Shown here: one piece after another, positions 36,476 through 44,689 of the stretch | Position numbering within the stretch: the stretch's first letter is position 1 | Layout of the letters: each line of letters opens with the position of its first letter | Source of the DNA: Tildeniella nuda ZEHNDER 1965/U140 | Lineage (GTDB): Bacteria; Cyanobacteriota; Cyanobacteriia; Leptolyngbyales; Leptolyngbyaceae | NCBI GenBank assembly: GCA_019358895.1 | Contig: JAHHIG010000015.1 | Coordinates: 80,274 to 144,273, forward strand | Length of the DNA: 64,000 nucleotides | Direction of reading: 5' to 3' | Position numbers and translations under genes: made by a program | Notes under the pieces: generated by a model | Told to the model about the DNA's origin: nothing | The model's input: the letters and a program-made list of their open reading frames with translations, nothing else | Databases searched by the model: none

Positions 36476-36747
36476 ATTGATGTTGAGCCGATGACATCAA
36501 ACTGTTGACATTAAGTAAAAGCAGGGATGACTAAACAAAGGTCTTGAGCCAATGCATCCTGTGCTGTTACCCTTTTGTCTTGCTAGGCGACTCAAGCCGA
36601 AAGCATAAGAAAAGCGACGATACAAGCAAACACCTGTACCTCTCTTTTTCAATGTTGAAAGAGTTTGAGGAATGAATTTGAGGAAAACTCTCTAGTTCCG
36701 TTTCGCTAGCTCCGCTGCTGTTTTGATTGAAACAAAGCTGACTTAAA

Positions 36748-38835
36748 ATGCAGATGCAACAGACTGAGGTTCAAAAGGCTGCGATCGACCTACCCACAGC
36801 AACAGCAGACTTGCAAGCACTCTTCGCAGCGATGGACGACTTCATCTTTGTCTTTGATGCACAAGGATACCATCTGCGAACACTACCGACTCGTCCAACT
36901 CTGTTGCAGCCATCAAGCCCAAGTACAGCAGAGACACCCGATCAATTTGTGCCACCCGCGCAAAACCCGCCTTTTCTCGATGCCATCCAGCAAGCGTTAG
37001 AGACGGGAGAACCAGTCAGTCTGGTTTATGGCTTACCCGTTCAAACACCGGAGGCATTTTTTGAGGCAACCATTACGCCTCATACAGATAGCTCTGTGCT
37101 GTGGGTGGGACGTAACGTCACCAAGCGTCGGCAAAGCCAGGACGTTTTGAGAAAAAGTGAGGAACGGTATCGATCGCTGCTCGAAGCCACTTCACAACTG
37201 ATCTGGCACACAACCGCAGAGGGTACATTTGCCACAGAACAACTCAGTTGGACTGCGTTTACAGGGCAGCCCTTCAGTGAGTCTCAAGGGTGGGGATGGC
37301 TCAAGGCGATCCATCCAGACGACCAGGAACATACAACTACTGCCTGGTCAAAGTCGATCGCCGATCGTACACTCTATAAAACTGAGCATCGTCTCCGGCG
37401 CTATGATGGCGAGTATCGTTATATGAGCGTTTGCGCCTTAGCAGTACCCGATCCAGACGGGCACATTTGTGAGTGGATTGGTGTACACACGGATATCACG
37501 GAACGGCACGAAGCCGAAACATTGCTTAAAAAAAGCGAGGAACGCTTTCGTAGCTATTTCAACCTGCCTCTCGTTGGCATTGCGATCACTTCGCCCGCTA
37601 AGGGCTGGCTGGATGTCAACGATAAAGCGTGTACCATGCTGGGCTATACGCGGGACGAGTTGATTCGCCTAACCTGGGCTGAATTGACCAATGCGGACGA
37701 TCTGGTACTGGACAACCAATTTTTTGTGCAAATGCTCTCTGGGCAGATCGAGCAATATGCGATGGACAAGCGGTATGTCTGTAAAGATGGCACAACGATT
37801 TACACACATCTTGGCGTGGGCTGCGTCCGTAAGCCGGATGGCAGCGTCGATTACACCGTAGCGCTGATGCAGGATATCACGGAGCGCAAACTGGCAGAGG
37901 AAGCACTACGGCAATCAGAGGCACAATTGCGAACCCAGACAGAAGAGTTGGAGGAGACCTTGCGATCGCAACGACAGATGCAAGCGCAACTGGTGCAGAG
38001 CGAAAAAATGTCGAGCCTGGGGCAGTTAGTCGCGGGTATTGCTCACGAAGTCAATAATCCCATCAATTTTATTCACGGTAATCTCACTCACGTTAGCAAT
38101 TACATCCACGACCTACTGCACCTGGTTGCAGTGTACCAGCAGCAATATACTCAGCCAACGATCGACGTACAAGCCGCGATCGCAGCGATTGATTTAGACT
38201 TTTTGATGGAAGATTTACCTAAAGTCGTTGCCTCCATGAAAATGGGATCCGATCGCATTCGTCAAATCGTGCTGTCGCTGCGTAACTTCTCTCGTTTAGA
38301 TGAGACAGGGATGAAAGCAGTTGATATCCACGAAGGCATCGACAACACGCTCTTAATTTTGCAAAGCCGCTTGAAAGTGAGAGCAGGAAAACCAAGTATT
38401 CAAGTCGTGAAGGACTATGGCAGACTGCCTCTGGTAGATTGCTATGCGGGACAGCTTAATCAGGTGTTTATGAATATTCTGGCAAATGCGATCGACGCGT
38501 TAGATGAAGGATCAGAGATGAACGTGGGAACAGCAAATGCAAACGCACCGACTTGCAGCCTGTCACCCATCATTCACCTCCGCACGACTCTTGCTGGCAC
38601 TGAGTGGGTTGAAATCCACATTACCGATAATGGTGAAGGCATGACCGAGAACGTGCGATCGCGGCTCTTTGACCCATTTTTTACAACAAAGCCTGTTGGT
38701 AAAGGCACTGGTATGGGCTTAGCGATTAGCTACCAAATCGTGGTAGAAAAGCACAGTGGTCAACTGGAATGCAGCTCCGCGCCGGGAAAAGGCACAGCAT
38801 TTACGATCAGAATTCCAACTAAGCAGCAAAAATAG
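36748..38835 (+). CDS. Soluble PAS-domain sensor histidine kinase
   Basis: 695 residues, no membrane helix. Three PAS domains lie at about 15-130 (DDFIFVFDAQGYHLR), 140-255 (WVGRNVTKRRQ, SEERYRSLLEATSQLIWHTT, PAC end WIGVHTDITERHEAE) and 262-385 (FRSYFNLPLVGIAITSPAKG). A coiled coil follows. HisKA has the H box GIAHEVNNPINFI with His433, and HATPase has N-box NQVFMNILANAIDAL, G1 ITDNGEGM and G2 GKGTGMGLAIS. It belongs to the large cyanobacterial soluble PAS-HK class. No response regulator is adjacent. The signal is unknown. Confidence 0.92.
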   Translation: MQMQQTEVQKAAIDLPTATADLQALFAAMDDFIFVFDAQGYHLRTLPTRPTLLQPSSPSTAETPDQFVPPAQNPPFLDAIQQALETGEPVSLVYGLPVQTPEAFFEATITPHTDSSVLWVGRNVTKRRQSQDVLRKSEERYRSLLEATSQLIWHTTAEGTFATEQLSWTAFTGQPFSESQGWGWLKAIHPDDQEHTTTAWSKSIADRTLYKTEHRLRRYDGEYRYMSVCALAVPDPDGHICEWIGVHTDITERHEAETLLKKSEERFRSYFNLPLVGIAITSPAKGWLDVNDKACTMLGYTRDELIRLTWAELTNADDLVLDNQFFVQMLSGQIEQYAMDKRYVCKDGTTIYTHLGVGCVRKPDGSVDYTVALMQDITERKLAEEALRQSEAQLRTQTEELEETLRSQRQMQAQLVQSEKMSSLGQLVAGIAHEVNNPINFIHGNLTHVSNYIHDLLHLVAVYQQQYTQPTIDVQAAIAAIDLDFLMEDLPKVVASMKMGSDRIRQIVLSLRNFSRLDETGMKAVDIHEGIDNTLLILQSRLKVRAGKPSIQVVKDYGRLPLVDCYAGQLNQVFMNILANAIDALDEGSEMNVGTANANAPTCSLSPIIHLRTTLAGTEWVEIHITDNGEGMTENVRSRLFDPFFTTKPVGKGTGMGLAISYQIVVEKHSGQLECSSAPGKGTAFTIRIPTKQQK

Positions 38836-38907
38836 TCACATCCATTCTCTTTAAAGCTGCATAGAATCAAACCTGATTAACAAGAACTTCAAGTCCCTTG
38901 TTTTGGG

Positions 38908-39067
38908 CAGGCTCAGATCAAATTGATATTACAGCCGTTTACGCATCGATAAGCCACAGCTCGCAAGGTGGGCACTGCTCACAACCCTTACGGTAAGATG
39001 TTCTGAAAAATAGTAAGCAGTGCCCACCCTACTGAAAATTGCTGAGCAGGCTCACATCAAATTGATA
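38908..39067. repeat. Direct repeats flanking an inverted-repeat element
   Basis: CAGGCTCA-(G/C)-ATCAAATTGATA occurs at 38908-38928 and 39047-39067, 21 bp with one mismatch. Between them is a hairpin with arms GGTGGGCACTGCT (38967-38979) and AGCAGTGCCCACC (39016-39028). A TTACAGCCGTT...ATAAGCCACAGC segment is shared with 48562-48596. Confidence 0.65.
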
Positions 39068-39134
39068 GCAGATTTTTGCTGACCCATCGGTAATCCCAAC
39101 ATCCGTATGATACCAACCCTTACAGAGCGCTTTG

Positions 39135-39866
39135 ATGAAGACTGAGATGTACTGCTACACCTATAATCGAGACAAAACCCCTTTAACGCCTAGCTTTGAC
39201 TCCTGGCTTAACCCAGAGCGCACAGCGGTACTCTGCATTGATATGCACCGGGGGCACCTGGAGCTTGAGTCTACCTGCCCTGCGCCACGGGCGATCGCAA
39301 AAATCGAAGCACACAACGCCTTTCATCGTCACGTCCGCGCCCTCAACATTCCGCTGATCATGGTGCAGCACTGGCAGCGGCACGGCGGTATTGATGACGT
39401 TGCCTCCCGCAAGCAAACAGGCAAGGCAAACTGGCGCTACCTCTACGAGCTTTACCTACCGCCCAATCCGCTGATGGATCAGCATAGTTGGGAAGGCACC
39501 CCCTGGCTTGATCTCATGGTGGAAACCGAGCCAACCGACTATTACATCCGCACCAAAAAGCGCTTGAGCGGCTTTTATCCCACCGATTTAGAGTTTCTAC
39601 TCCGCAACTTAGATGTTGATAACGTCGTGCTGACAGGCACCTTTACCGATGCCTGTGTTCTTAGCACCGCCTTTGACGCTGCCAATCGAGATTTTCGTGT
39701 GCTGGTGCCTCGTGATGTTGTAGCAGGCTTTTCCGAGGAGGCAGAACAGGGCGCACTGCTAGTGATTTCGCTACACCTGGGCTTGGTCGTTGACTCGGCA
39801 CCGCTGCTACAAGAATGGTGTATCCGCAAAGGCGTGGAGGGGATAACTAAAGAAAGCGTCAACTGA
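39135..39866 (+). CDS. Isochorismatase-family cysteine hydrolase
   Basis: 243 residues from the ATG at 39135; a TTG sits 3 nt upstream. The catalytic triad is visible: Asp36 in VLCIDMHRGHL, Lys141/142 in IRTKKRLSGFYPTDLEF, and Cys174 in GTFTDACVLSTAFDAANRDF. This points to amide or N-carbamoyl hydrolysis (nicotinamidase, ureidoacrylate, N-carbamoylsarcosine amidohydrolase types). The sugar-type ABC transporter genes downstream, same strand, suggest that the transported compound is its substrate or precursor (inference). Confidence 0.85.
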   Translation: MKTEMYCYTYNRDKTPLTPSFDSWLNPERTAVLCIDMHRGHLELESTCPAPRAIAKIEAHNAFHRHVRALNIPLIMVQHWQRHGGIDDVASRKQTGKANWRYLYELYLPPNPLMDQHSWEGTPWLDLMVETEPTDYYIRTKKRLSGFYPTDLEFLLRNLDVDNVVLTGTFTDACVLSTAFDAANRDFRVLVPRDVVAGFSEEAEQGALLVISLHLGLVVDSAPLLQEWCIRKGVEGITKESVN

Positions 39867-39896
39867 AAACTGTTATCGGCTAGTCTGGTGTCTACC

Positions 39897-39930
39897 AGAT
39901 CCTCGTCTTTTCAAAAGAAGTCAGGGATCT
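39897..39930. repeat. AGATCCCCGACTTC palindrome, copy 3
   Basis: 34-bp imperfect hairpin (AGATCCTCGTCTTTTCAAAA with the complementary arm GAAGTCAGGGATCT) 30 nt after the isochorismatase-like gene. Like copy 1 it sits just after a stop codon. Confidence 0.6.
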
Positions 39931-39991
39931 CCGTCAAGTGCCTCTCGTTTGAATATCCCACGCTGAAACCTCACGTTATGAGAAAAAACAA

Positions 39992-41113
39992 ATGCAGCAT
40001 TTTTTAAAGACGGCGCTTTCGATCGCCCTCGTTAGCACGCTGACCGCAGTCGGTTGTACTCAAAAGCCCCCTGCTGCAACGACAGACGCAGCCACAACTG
40101 GCACCACAAGCCCGTCACCTGCTGAAGCCATCGATCGCCTGCGCGGAGTCGTCGAGCCTGCAACGGCAAAGAAGCCGTATCGCATTGGCATTGCGGTCGT
40201 ACAACTGGCAGATGACTACTGGAAAGGCATGGTCTACGGGCTAGTCGATGAGGCAAAACAGTCCAAAGTTGAGATCGTACGCGTCTTAGCGGCGGGTGGC
40301 TATGGCAAAACATCGGAACAAATTGCCCAACTGGAAGCACTCGAAGCGCTCAAGGTGGATGCCGTAATTTTGGGTGCGGCTGATTTTGATGGCTACGACC
40401 AGGTAGTCAAACGCCTGACCGACAAGGGCATCAAAGTGATTGCGGCTGGGGTTCCGGTCAACAGCAAGCTCGTCTCGCTGGGTGTCACGATGGATGAGAT
40501 TGAAATTGGCAAGACGATCGCCAGCTATATCTGCAAGCAAGACCCCAAAGCAGAAGTCATCACACTCCCTGGTCCCAAAGGTCCTGCCTGGAACAAATTG
40601 CGCTTTGACGGCGTGCAGGCAGGTGCGAAAGATTGCCCTGGTATGAAGCTCGTTGGCAATACGTTTGCAGGCGATATCACGATTGAAGACGGTCAATCGC
40701 AGGCATCGGACATGATGATTAAATATCCTGAGGCAAAATATATTTACGCTGCCGCAGGCGGGCTGGGCACTGGGGCAGGGCTGGCAACCAAGCGCATGAA
40801 TCGAGTCACGAAAGTTGTGACCTCTGCTGTCACCGCCAAAACGGTTGACCTGATCAAGGATGGGCATATCTCAATGGTTGTTTCAGAACCAGGGATTTTA
40901 ATCGGACGATCGCTCATCCAATACACCGTACGGCTGCTCAACGGCGATCCCATGCCAAACCTGAAAAAAGGCGATCCCATTCCCTACCCGCAGTTCTTGA
41001 TTCCTATGTTTGAACTGACCGCCGACAAACTGCCCTCCTATAATTTGAGCAACTACGACCAACCGCCAACAGGCTGGCAACCTCCTGCCTCTGCTCAAGC
41101 CGCCGCGCAATGA
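39992..41113 (+). CDS. Periplasmic-binding lipoprotein of a sugar-type ABC transporter
   Basis: 373 residues. Lipoprotein signal with Cys22 (LTAVGC), then a Thr/Ser-rich linker. The periplasmic-binding-protein I fold is clear: YRIGIAVVQLADDYWKGMVY, AVILGAADFDGYDQVVKRL, GIKVIAAGVPVNS, EVITLPGPKGPAWNKLRFDG. It resembles TorT/RbsB-like proteins. Directly followed, with a 4-nt overlap, by the ATPase gene. Confidence 0.88.
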   Translation: MQHFLKTALSIALVSTLTAVGCTQKPPAATTDAATTGTTSPSPAEAIDRLRGVVEPATAKKPYRIGIAVVQLADDYWKGMVYGLVDEAKQSKVEIVRVLAAGGYGKTSEQIAQLEALEALKVDAVILGAADFDGYDQVVKRLTDKGIKVIAAGVPVNSKLVSLGVTMDEIEIGKTIASYICKQDPKAEVITLPGPKGPAWNKLRFDGVQAGAKDCPGMKLVGNTFAGDITIEDGQSQASDMMIKYPEAKYIYAAAGGLGTGAGLATKRMNRVTKVVTSAVTAKTVDLIKDGHISMVVSEPGILIGRSLIQYTVRLLNGDPMPNLKKGDPIPYPQFLIPMFELTADKLPSYNLSNYDQPPTGWQPPASAQAAAQ

Positions 41114-42627
41114 CGATCGTCTCACAGAGACCAACCGCTGCACTCCTCCAGGTTGAAGCGGTTTCAAAGTGGTTTGGCACGACCCAAGCGCTCAATGCCG
41201 CCGCACTCACCCTTCAGGCTGGCGAAATCCACGTCCTGCTGGGTGAGAATGGGGCTGGCAAATCCACTCTCGCCAAAATTATTGCCGGTGTGTACCGAGC
41301 CGATACAGGCACCATTCGTTTGGATGGCAACCCGGTCAACCTGCCAACGGTGAAGGCAGCGAGACAACTGGGCATTGCGATGGTGTTTCAGGAATTGTCG
41401 CTGGCACCGCATTTAACTGTACTTGACAACTTGTTTTTAGGGCAGGAAGGCAACCGCTTTCCCTTGGCATGGTTACATCGGGCGCAAGAGCGTCAGCGCT
41501 GTGAGGCACTGTTTGCATCGCTAGAGCTTAATCTGCCGCTGGACGTACCTGTGAGATCGCTCACTATTGCCCAAAAGCAACTGCTAGAGATCGCCAAAGC
41601 GCTAGTGCAGCAACCGCGCCTGGTGATGATGGACGAACCCACATCAACGCTGACCGAGCGCGAAAAACGGTTTCTGTTCCAAACCCTGCAAACGCTGAAG
41701 CAGCAAGGCGTTGCCATTCTCTATGTCACTCACCATTTACGCGAAGTGCTGGAAGTGGGCACCCGTGTCAGTGCCATGCTGGATGGCTCCGTCAGAACCA
41801 CTGTTGCTGTGACTCCAGCTTTAACCGAGTCCGTCCTGCTGGAAATGCTCACCGGACGGCAGTTGTCGATGGTGGTCGCGCGATCGTCTCCCACAACAAC
41901 TCAGCCGCTGTTAACCGTAGACGGTTTAGAAACCAAAAGCTGCAAAGACATTCACTTGCAACTTGCTCCCGGCGAAATTGTCGGCATCTATGGCATTGTC
42001 GGCTGCGGACGTGAAAGCGTAGGGCGTGCGATCGCCGGACTCACCCAGCCCCTGCGCGGCACGATGACACTGGCAGGTCAATCCTACGCGCCGCAGCATC
42101 CTGGAGCCGCCCTTGCTCAGGGTGTAGGCTTTTTACCCGCCGATCGCAAAGAAGCAGGCATCTTACCAGAGCGTTCCATCCGCGAAAACCTCAACCTTTC
42201 CAATCTGGGAGCCTTTGCCAAACGGGGCATTTTATCCCCATCTCAGGAACGGCTGCACACCACCCAACAGCTAGAGCAACTCCAGGTGCGCTACACCTCA
42301 ATCGAGGATCCCATTACCCGTCTCAGCGGTGGCAACCAGCAAAAAATTCTGTTTGGTCGCGCGATCGCCCGTGCCTCTCGCCTGCTGGTGATGGAAGAAC
42401 CGACCGCTGGCATTGACATGGGCACTCGCCTGGAACTGTATCGTCAGATGAAAGACCTCGCCGATCGTGGTGCCAGTTTTCTTCTCCTCTCCAGCGATCT
42501 TGTTGAAACGCTCTTGCTCTGCAACCGCGTCTATTTGATGTATGACGGGGCGATCGTTGATATCCTCATTAACCCTACCCTCCATGACGAAGAACGAGTC
42601 CTGTCAGCCGTTTTAGGCAAAGGATAG
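41110..42627 (+). CDS. Double-domain sugar ABC transporter ATPase (RbsA/MglA type)
   Basis: 505 residues. Domain 1 has Walker A GENGAGKST (45-53), signature SLTIAQKQLLEIAKAL and Walker B RLVMMDEPTSTLT. Domain 2 has the degenerate Walker A GIYGIVGCGRESVGRAIAG, normal for RbsA, plus LSGGNQQKILFGRAIARAS and LLVMEEPTAGID. It should energise the transporter of the preceding binding protein. The permease gene that normally follows is missing: an IS1-like remnant starts 125 nt downstream. The system is either orphaned or uses a permease elsewhere. Confidence 0.9.
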   Translation: MTIVSQRPTAALLQVEAVSKWFGTTQALNAAALTLQAGEIHVLLGENGAGKSTLAKIIAGVYRADTGTIRLDGNPVNLPTVKAARQLGIAMVFQELSLAPHLTVLDNLFLGQEGNRFPLAWLHRAQERQRCEALFASLELNLPLDVPVRSLTIAQKQLLEIAKALVQQPRLVMMDEPTSTLTEREKRFLFQTLQTLKQQGVAILYVTHHLREVLEVGTRVSAMLDGSVRTTVAVTPALTESVLLEMLTGRQLSMVVARSSPTTTQPLLTVDGLETKSCKDIHLQLAPGEIVGIYGIVGCGRESVGRAIAGLTQPLRGTMTLAGQSYAPQHPGAALAQGVGFLPADRKEAGILPERSIRENLNLSNLGAFAKRGILSPSQERLHTTQQLEQLQVRYTSIEDPITRLSGGNQQKILFGRAIARASRLLVMEEPTAGIDMGTRLELYRQMKDLADRGASFLLLSSDLVETLLLCNRVYLMYDGAIVDILINPTLHDEERVLSAVLGKG

Positions 42628-42752
42628 AGCCGTAAGCCCCTTTTCTGCGAACGCTATTTTTGAGCGACTGCAAATACCTTTTTATAGAAGCGTGGTAGTG
42701 CCTTTTCGTAAAGGGTAAATAAAATAAGGGATGACTGCTATCTTCATCGCCT

Positions 42753-43305
42753 ATGTCAAGCATTCCTCCCTTTCTGTGTTGTCCCAACTGTGGTTCCGAA
42801 GACATCATGAAAAATGGCACCACCCGACGAGGCAAACAGAACTATAAGTGCCGCGACTGTGGTCGCCAATTTGTGGAAAATCCGCAGTGGAAACCTCGTG
42901 AAAGAGACAGCACTGTGATGCTTGACCGTTTGCTCTTAGAGAAGACCCCTTGGCTGGTATAGCCCGCGTGTTGAAGTTGTCAGAGTCTTGGCTCCAAGGG
43001 TATGTCAACCAATGCTACGAGGAGGTGCCGCGTCAGGTGCAGGTGACCCCTAAGCCCAAGGGCGCATTAAAGGTGCAAATGGATGAATTGTGGTCCTTTG
43101 TCGATGACAAAGGCAACAAGCAGTGGATCGGGAGCATTTCATCTTTGCCGATTCCGAACTGCCCTCATCCCCTAACCCCTTCTCCCAAAGGGGGAGAAGG
43201 GGAACCGAACCGGATTGAAGTCCCTCTCCCTTTTTGGGAGAGGGATTTAGGGTGAGGGCGCAAAAGTGACATGCTCCCCAGTGGATCTGGCTAGCACTGG
43301 AGGCG
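42753..43305 (+). pseudogene. IS1-family transposase remnant, interrupted by a MITE
   Basis: The zinc-finger N terminus (LCCPNCGSEDIMKNGTTRRG, CRDCGRQFV) is followed after a one-base frameshift near 42947 by LAGIARVLKLSESWLQGYVN and the catalytic start MDELWSFVDDKGNKQWI. The sequence breaks at 43129 and resumes at 43288 with WLALEA. The 149-bp MITE and its 9-bp duplication lie in between; removing one copy of each restores QWIWLALEA. The downstream catalytic part is missing after LALEA. Confidence 0.85.
43130..43278. mobile_element. 149-bp MITE with 9-bp target-site duplication
   Basis: The ends GGGAGCATTTCATCTTTGCC and CAAAAGTGACATGCTCCC are imperfect terminal inverted repeats with a perfect GGGAGCAT/ATGCTCCC tip. 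The direct repeat CAGTGGATC flanks the element at 43121-43129 and 43279-43287. The core is the common cyanobacterial repeat CCCTCATCCCCTAACCCC with a CTCCC...GGGAG stem. It disrupts the IS1 transposase. Confidence 0.88.
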
Positions 43306-43403
43306 ATCGGTGGCAAGAGCGATGAGTTTTTCTCAAAGGCGGGCAATCTGCTGGCAAAAGCTTTGATGCAACTGGCAAAAGGCACTGATTATCCCGATCT
43401 GGC

Positions 43404-43432
43404 AAGACCATACCTTTTCAAACACCCTCTAA
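43404..43432. repeat. Element end shared with the 415-bp MITE
   Basis: The sequence on the minus strand (AGAGGGTGTTTGAAAAGGTA, then TGGTCTTG) matches the left end of the element at 50171-50585 (GAGGCTGTTTGAAAAGGTAT and so on) over about 24 bp with few mismatches. It probably marks the right end of the IS1-like element. Confidence 0.55.
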
Positions 43433-43479
43433 TTGCTGTCTAGCAAACTCTCACACTTGCTCATCGGGCTCGTGGTCAG

Positions 43480-43593
43480 TCATTTTCCCTGCGACCACTG
43501 GTAGGTTGATTGTTTCACCGCTTTGGTAATATGCCAGTGTTGACAGAAATGAGCGATCGCCTCTTTAGGAACATCAATATTTTGAGATTTCAT
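43480..43593 (-). pseudogene. Truncated second copy of the MntA-like nucleotidyltransferase
   Basis: MKSQNIDVPKEAIAHFCQHW followed by HITK is nearly identical to the first 24 residues of the MntA gene at 44149-44460. It then runs into unrelated residues and a stop at 43480. The ATG overlaps the DUF2283 stop by 4 nt. The lost part, including GSx10DxD, was probably removed by the IS1-like element. Confidence 0.75.
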
Positions 43594-43802
43594 GCAGTTG
43601 CAGTCTCAAAGGAGATTTTGAGGTTAGCGGTCGATGGAATGGTGTAGTTGAGTTTCTCAAAACCAATGACTTCTCCATGCTGATCTTTCATTAAGATCAC
43701 TTCATCCCCCGTTTCTTCACAGGTGTATTCATCTTGAGGATTACCAAACCAGACGGTTAAAGTATTGCCGACTCGATCGTAGTAAACGTTTACTTCTGCC
43801 AT
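43590..43802 (-). CDS. DUF2283 protein (antitoxin-associated)
   Basis: 70 residues: MAEVNVYYDRVGNTLTVWFG ... EVILMKDQHGEVIGFEKLNY, the DUF2283 pattern. Such proteins are commonly found in TA neighbourhoods and may act as antitoxins. It is the penultimate gene of the minus-strand R-M/TA array, 12 nt after hepT and coupled to the truncated MntA copy. Confidence 0.85.
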   Translation of the reverse strand: MAEVNVYYDRVGNTLTVWFGNPQDEYTCEETGDEVILMKDQHGEVIGFEKLNYTIPSTANLKISFETATA

Positions 43803-43814
43803 ATGATTTTTCTT

Positions 43815-44165
43815 TCACATAAAACTATCAGAATTCAATATGTTCTCAAGCTCCTTTACTAAAGAAGGTAGTTCATTGATTACTGTATCCCAAACAATAT
43901 CTTCATCTACATTCAGGTAATCATGAACAACTTTGCTTCGCATCCCTACAATCGCCTTCCAATCAATCTGAGGATACGTGGCTCGAAAGCTTGGGGAGAC
44001 TCGACGAGCTGCTTCACCGATCACTTGCAGAAGATGAGTGAGAGATAGCCGCAATAATTCGTTATTGTCAAAGTCATCTCTGGTTATACCCTGCACAAAT
44101 TCGATCGCTTTGTTGGCAGTGTCTAGCATGTGCCCAATGTAGACCTGCTCATCCCTCTGAGTCAT
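43815..44165 (-). CDS. hepT: HepT-family RNase toxin (DUF86)
   Basis: 116 residues, all helical. The RX4HXY active site reads RSKVVHDY, near residue 85. The start overlaps the MntA gene by 17 nt. Family knowledge: HepT is an HEPN RNase that is AMPylated and silenced by MntA. Both active sites are intact, so the module is probably working. Confidence 0.92.
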   Translation of the reverse strand: MTQRDEQVYIGHMLDTANKAIEFVQGITRDDFDNNELLRLSLTHLLQVIGEAARRVSPSFRATYPQIDWKAIVGMRSKVVHDYLNVDEDIVWDTVINELPSLVKELENILNSDSFM

Positions 44166-44460
44166 AGTAGACCTCTGCTTCGGATAGGATGCGATCGCGA
44201 ATCCGATGATTCAGAAATTTGGGCGTGACGAGATCAATGGGTCGATTTCCTAACAGGCTTGAAAGTTCTTCTTGAATCCGATGGAGTTTAAGAAAGCCGG
44301 GAATATGTTCGGGCTGAAATTCGACCAGCACATCGATATCACTATCAGGGCAAAAGTCGTCGCGGAGAACGGAGCCAAATAGTGAGAGTTTAGTGATGTG
44401 CCAATGTTGACAGAAGTGAGCGATCGTCTCTTTAGGAATATCAATATTTTGATTTTTCAT
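44149..44460 (-). CDS. mntA: MntA-family antitoxin nucleotidyltransferase
   Basis: 103 residues. The minimal nucleotidyltransferase motif GSX10DXD is complete (GSVLRDDFCPDSDID). It transfers AMP to a tyrosine of HepT and so neutralises it. It is preceded with a 4-nt overlap by the DUF433 gene and followed by hepT. A broken paralogue is at 43480-43593. Confidence 0.92.
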   Translation of the reverse strand: MKNQNIDIPKETIAHFCQHWHITKLSLFGSVLRDDFCPDSDIDVLVEFQPEHIPGFLKLHRIQEELSSLLGNRPIDLVTPKFLNHRIRDRILSEAEVYYDSEG

Positions 44461-44675
44461 GCTGTTAGTTCTCGTTCTTTCACAGCTTCAGCCGCATATC
44501 TTAAAGATTCCTGAATATCTTCAAGCGCTAAATCAGGATAAGCCTCTAAAATCTCTGCGATCGCCATGCTATCGGCAATCATACCAACGATGGTAGACAC
44601 CGGAATCCGTATGTCTCTAATACAAGGTACGCCTCCCATCTGGTTGGCATCGGCTGTAATTCGAGTAAATTTCAT
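44457..44675 (-). CDS. DUF433 antitoxin-like protein without a partner toxin
   Basis: 72 residues: GGVPCIRDIRIPVSTIVGMI ... AIAEILEAYPDLALEDIQES, the DUF433 (VapB-like, HTH) family. Its usual partner, a DUF5615 PIN-like toxin, does not follow; MntA does, overlapping by 4 nt. It lies 14 nt after the specificity half of the R-M enzyme. Confidence 0.85.
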   Translation of the reverse strand: MKFTRITADANQMGGVPCIRDIRIPVSTIVGMIADSMAIAEILEAYPDLALEDIQESLRYAAEAVKERELTA

Positions 44676-44689
44676 GTGTTGGGTTTCTC

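Noticed and set aside
42000..42620. Mutated, dead second ATPase domain in the ABC protein
   Set aside because: A degenerate second Walker A is normal in RbsA/MglA-type ATPases.
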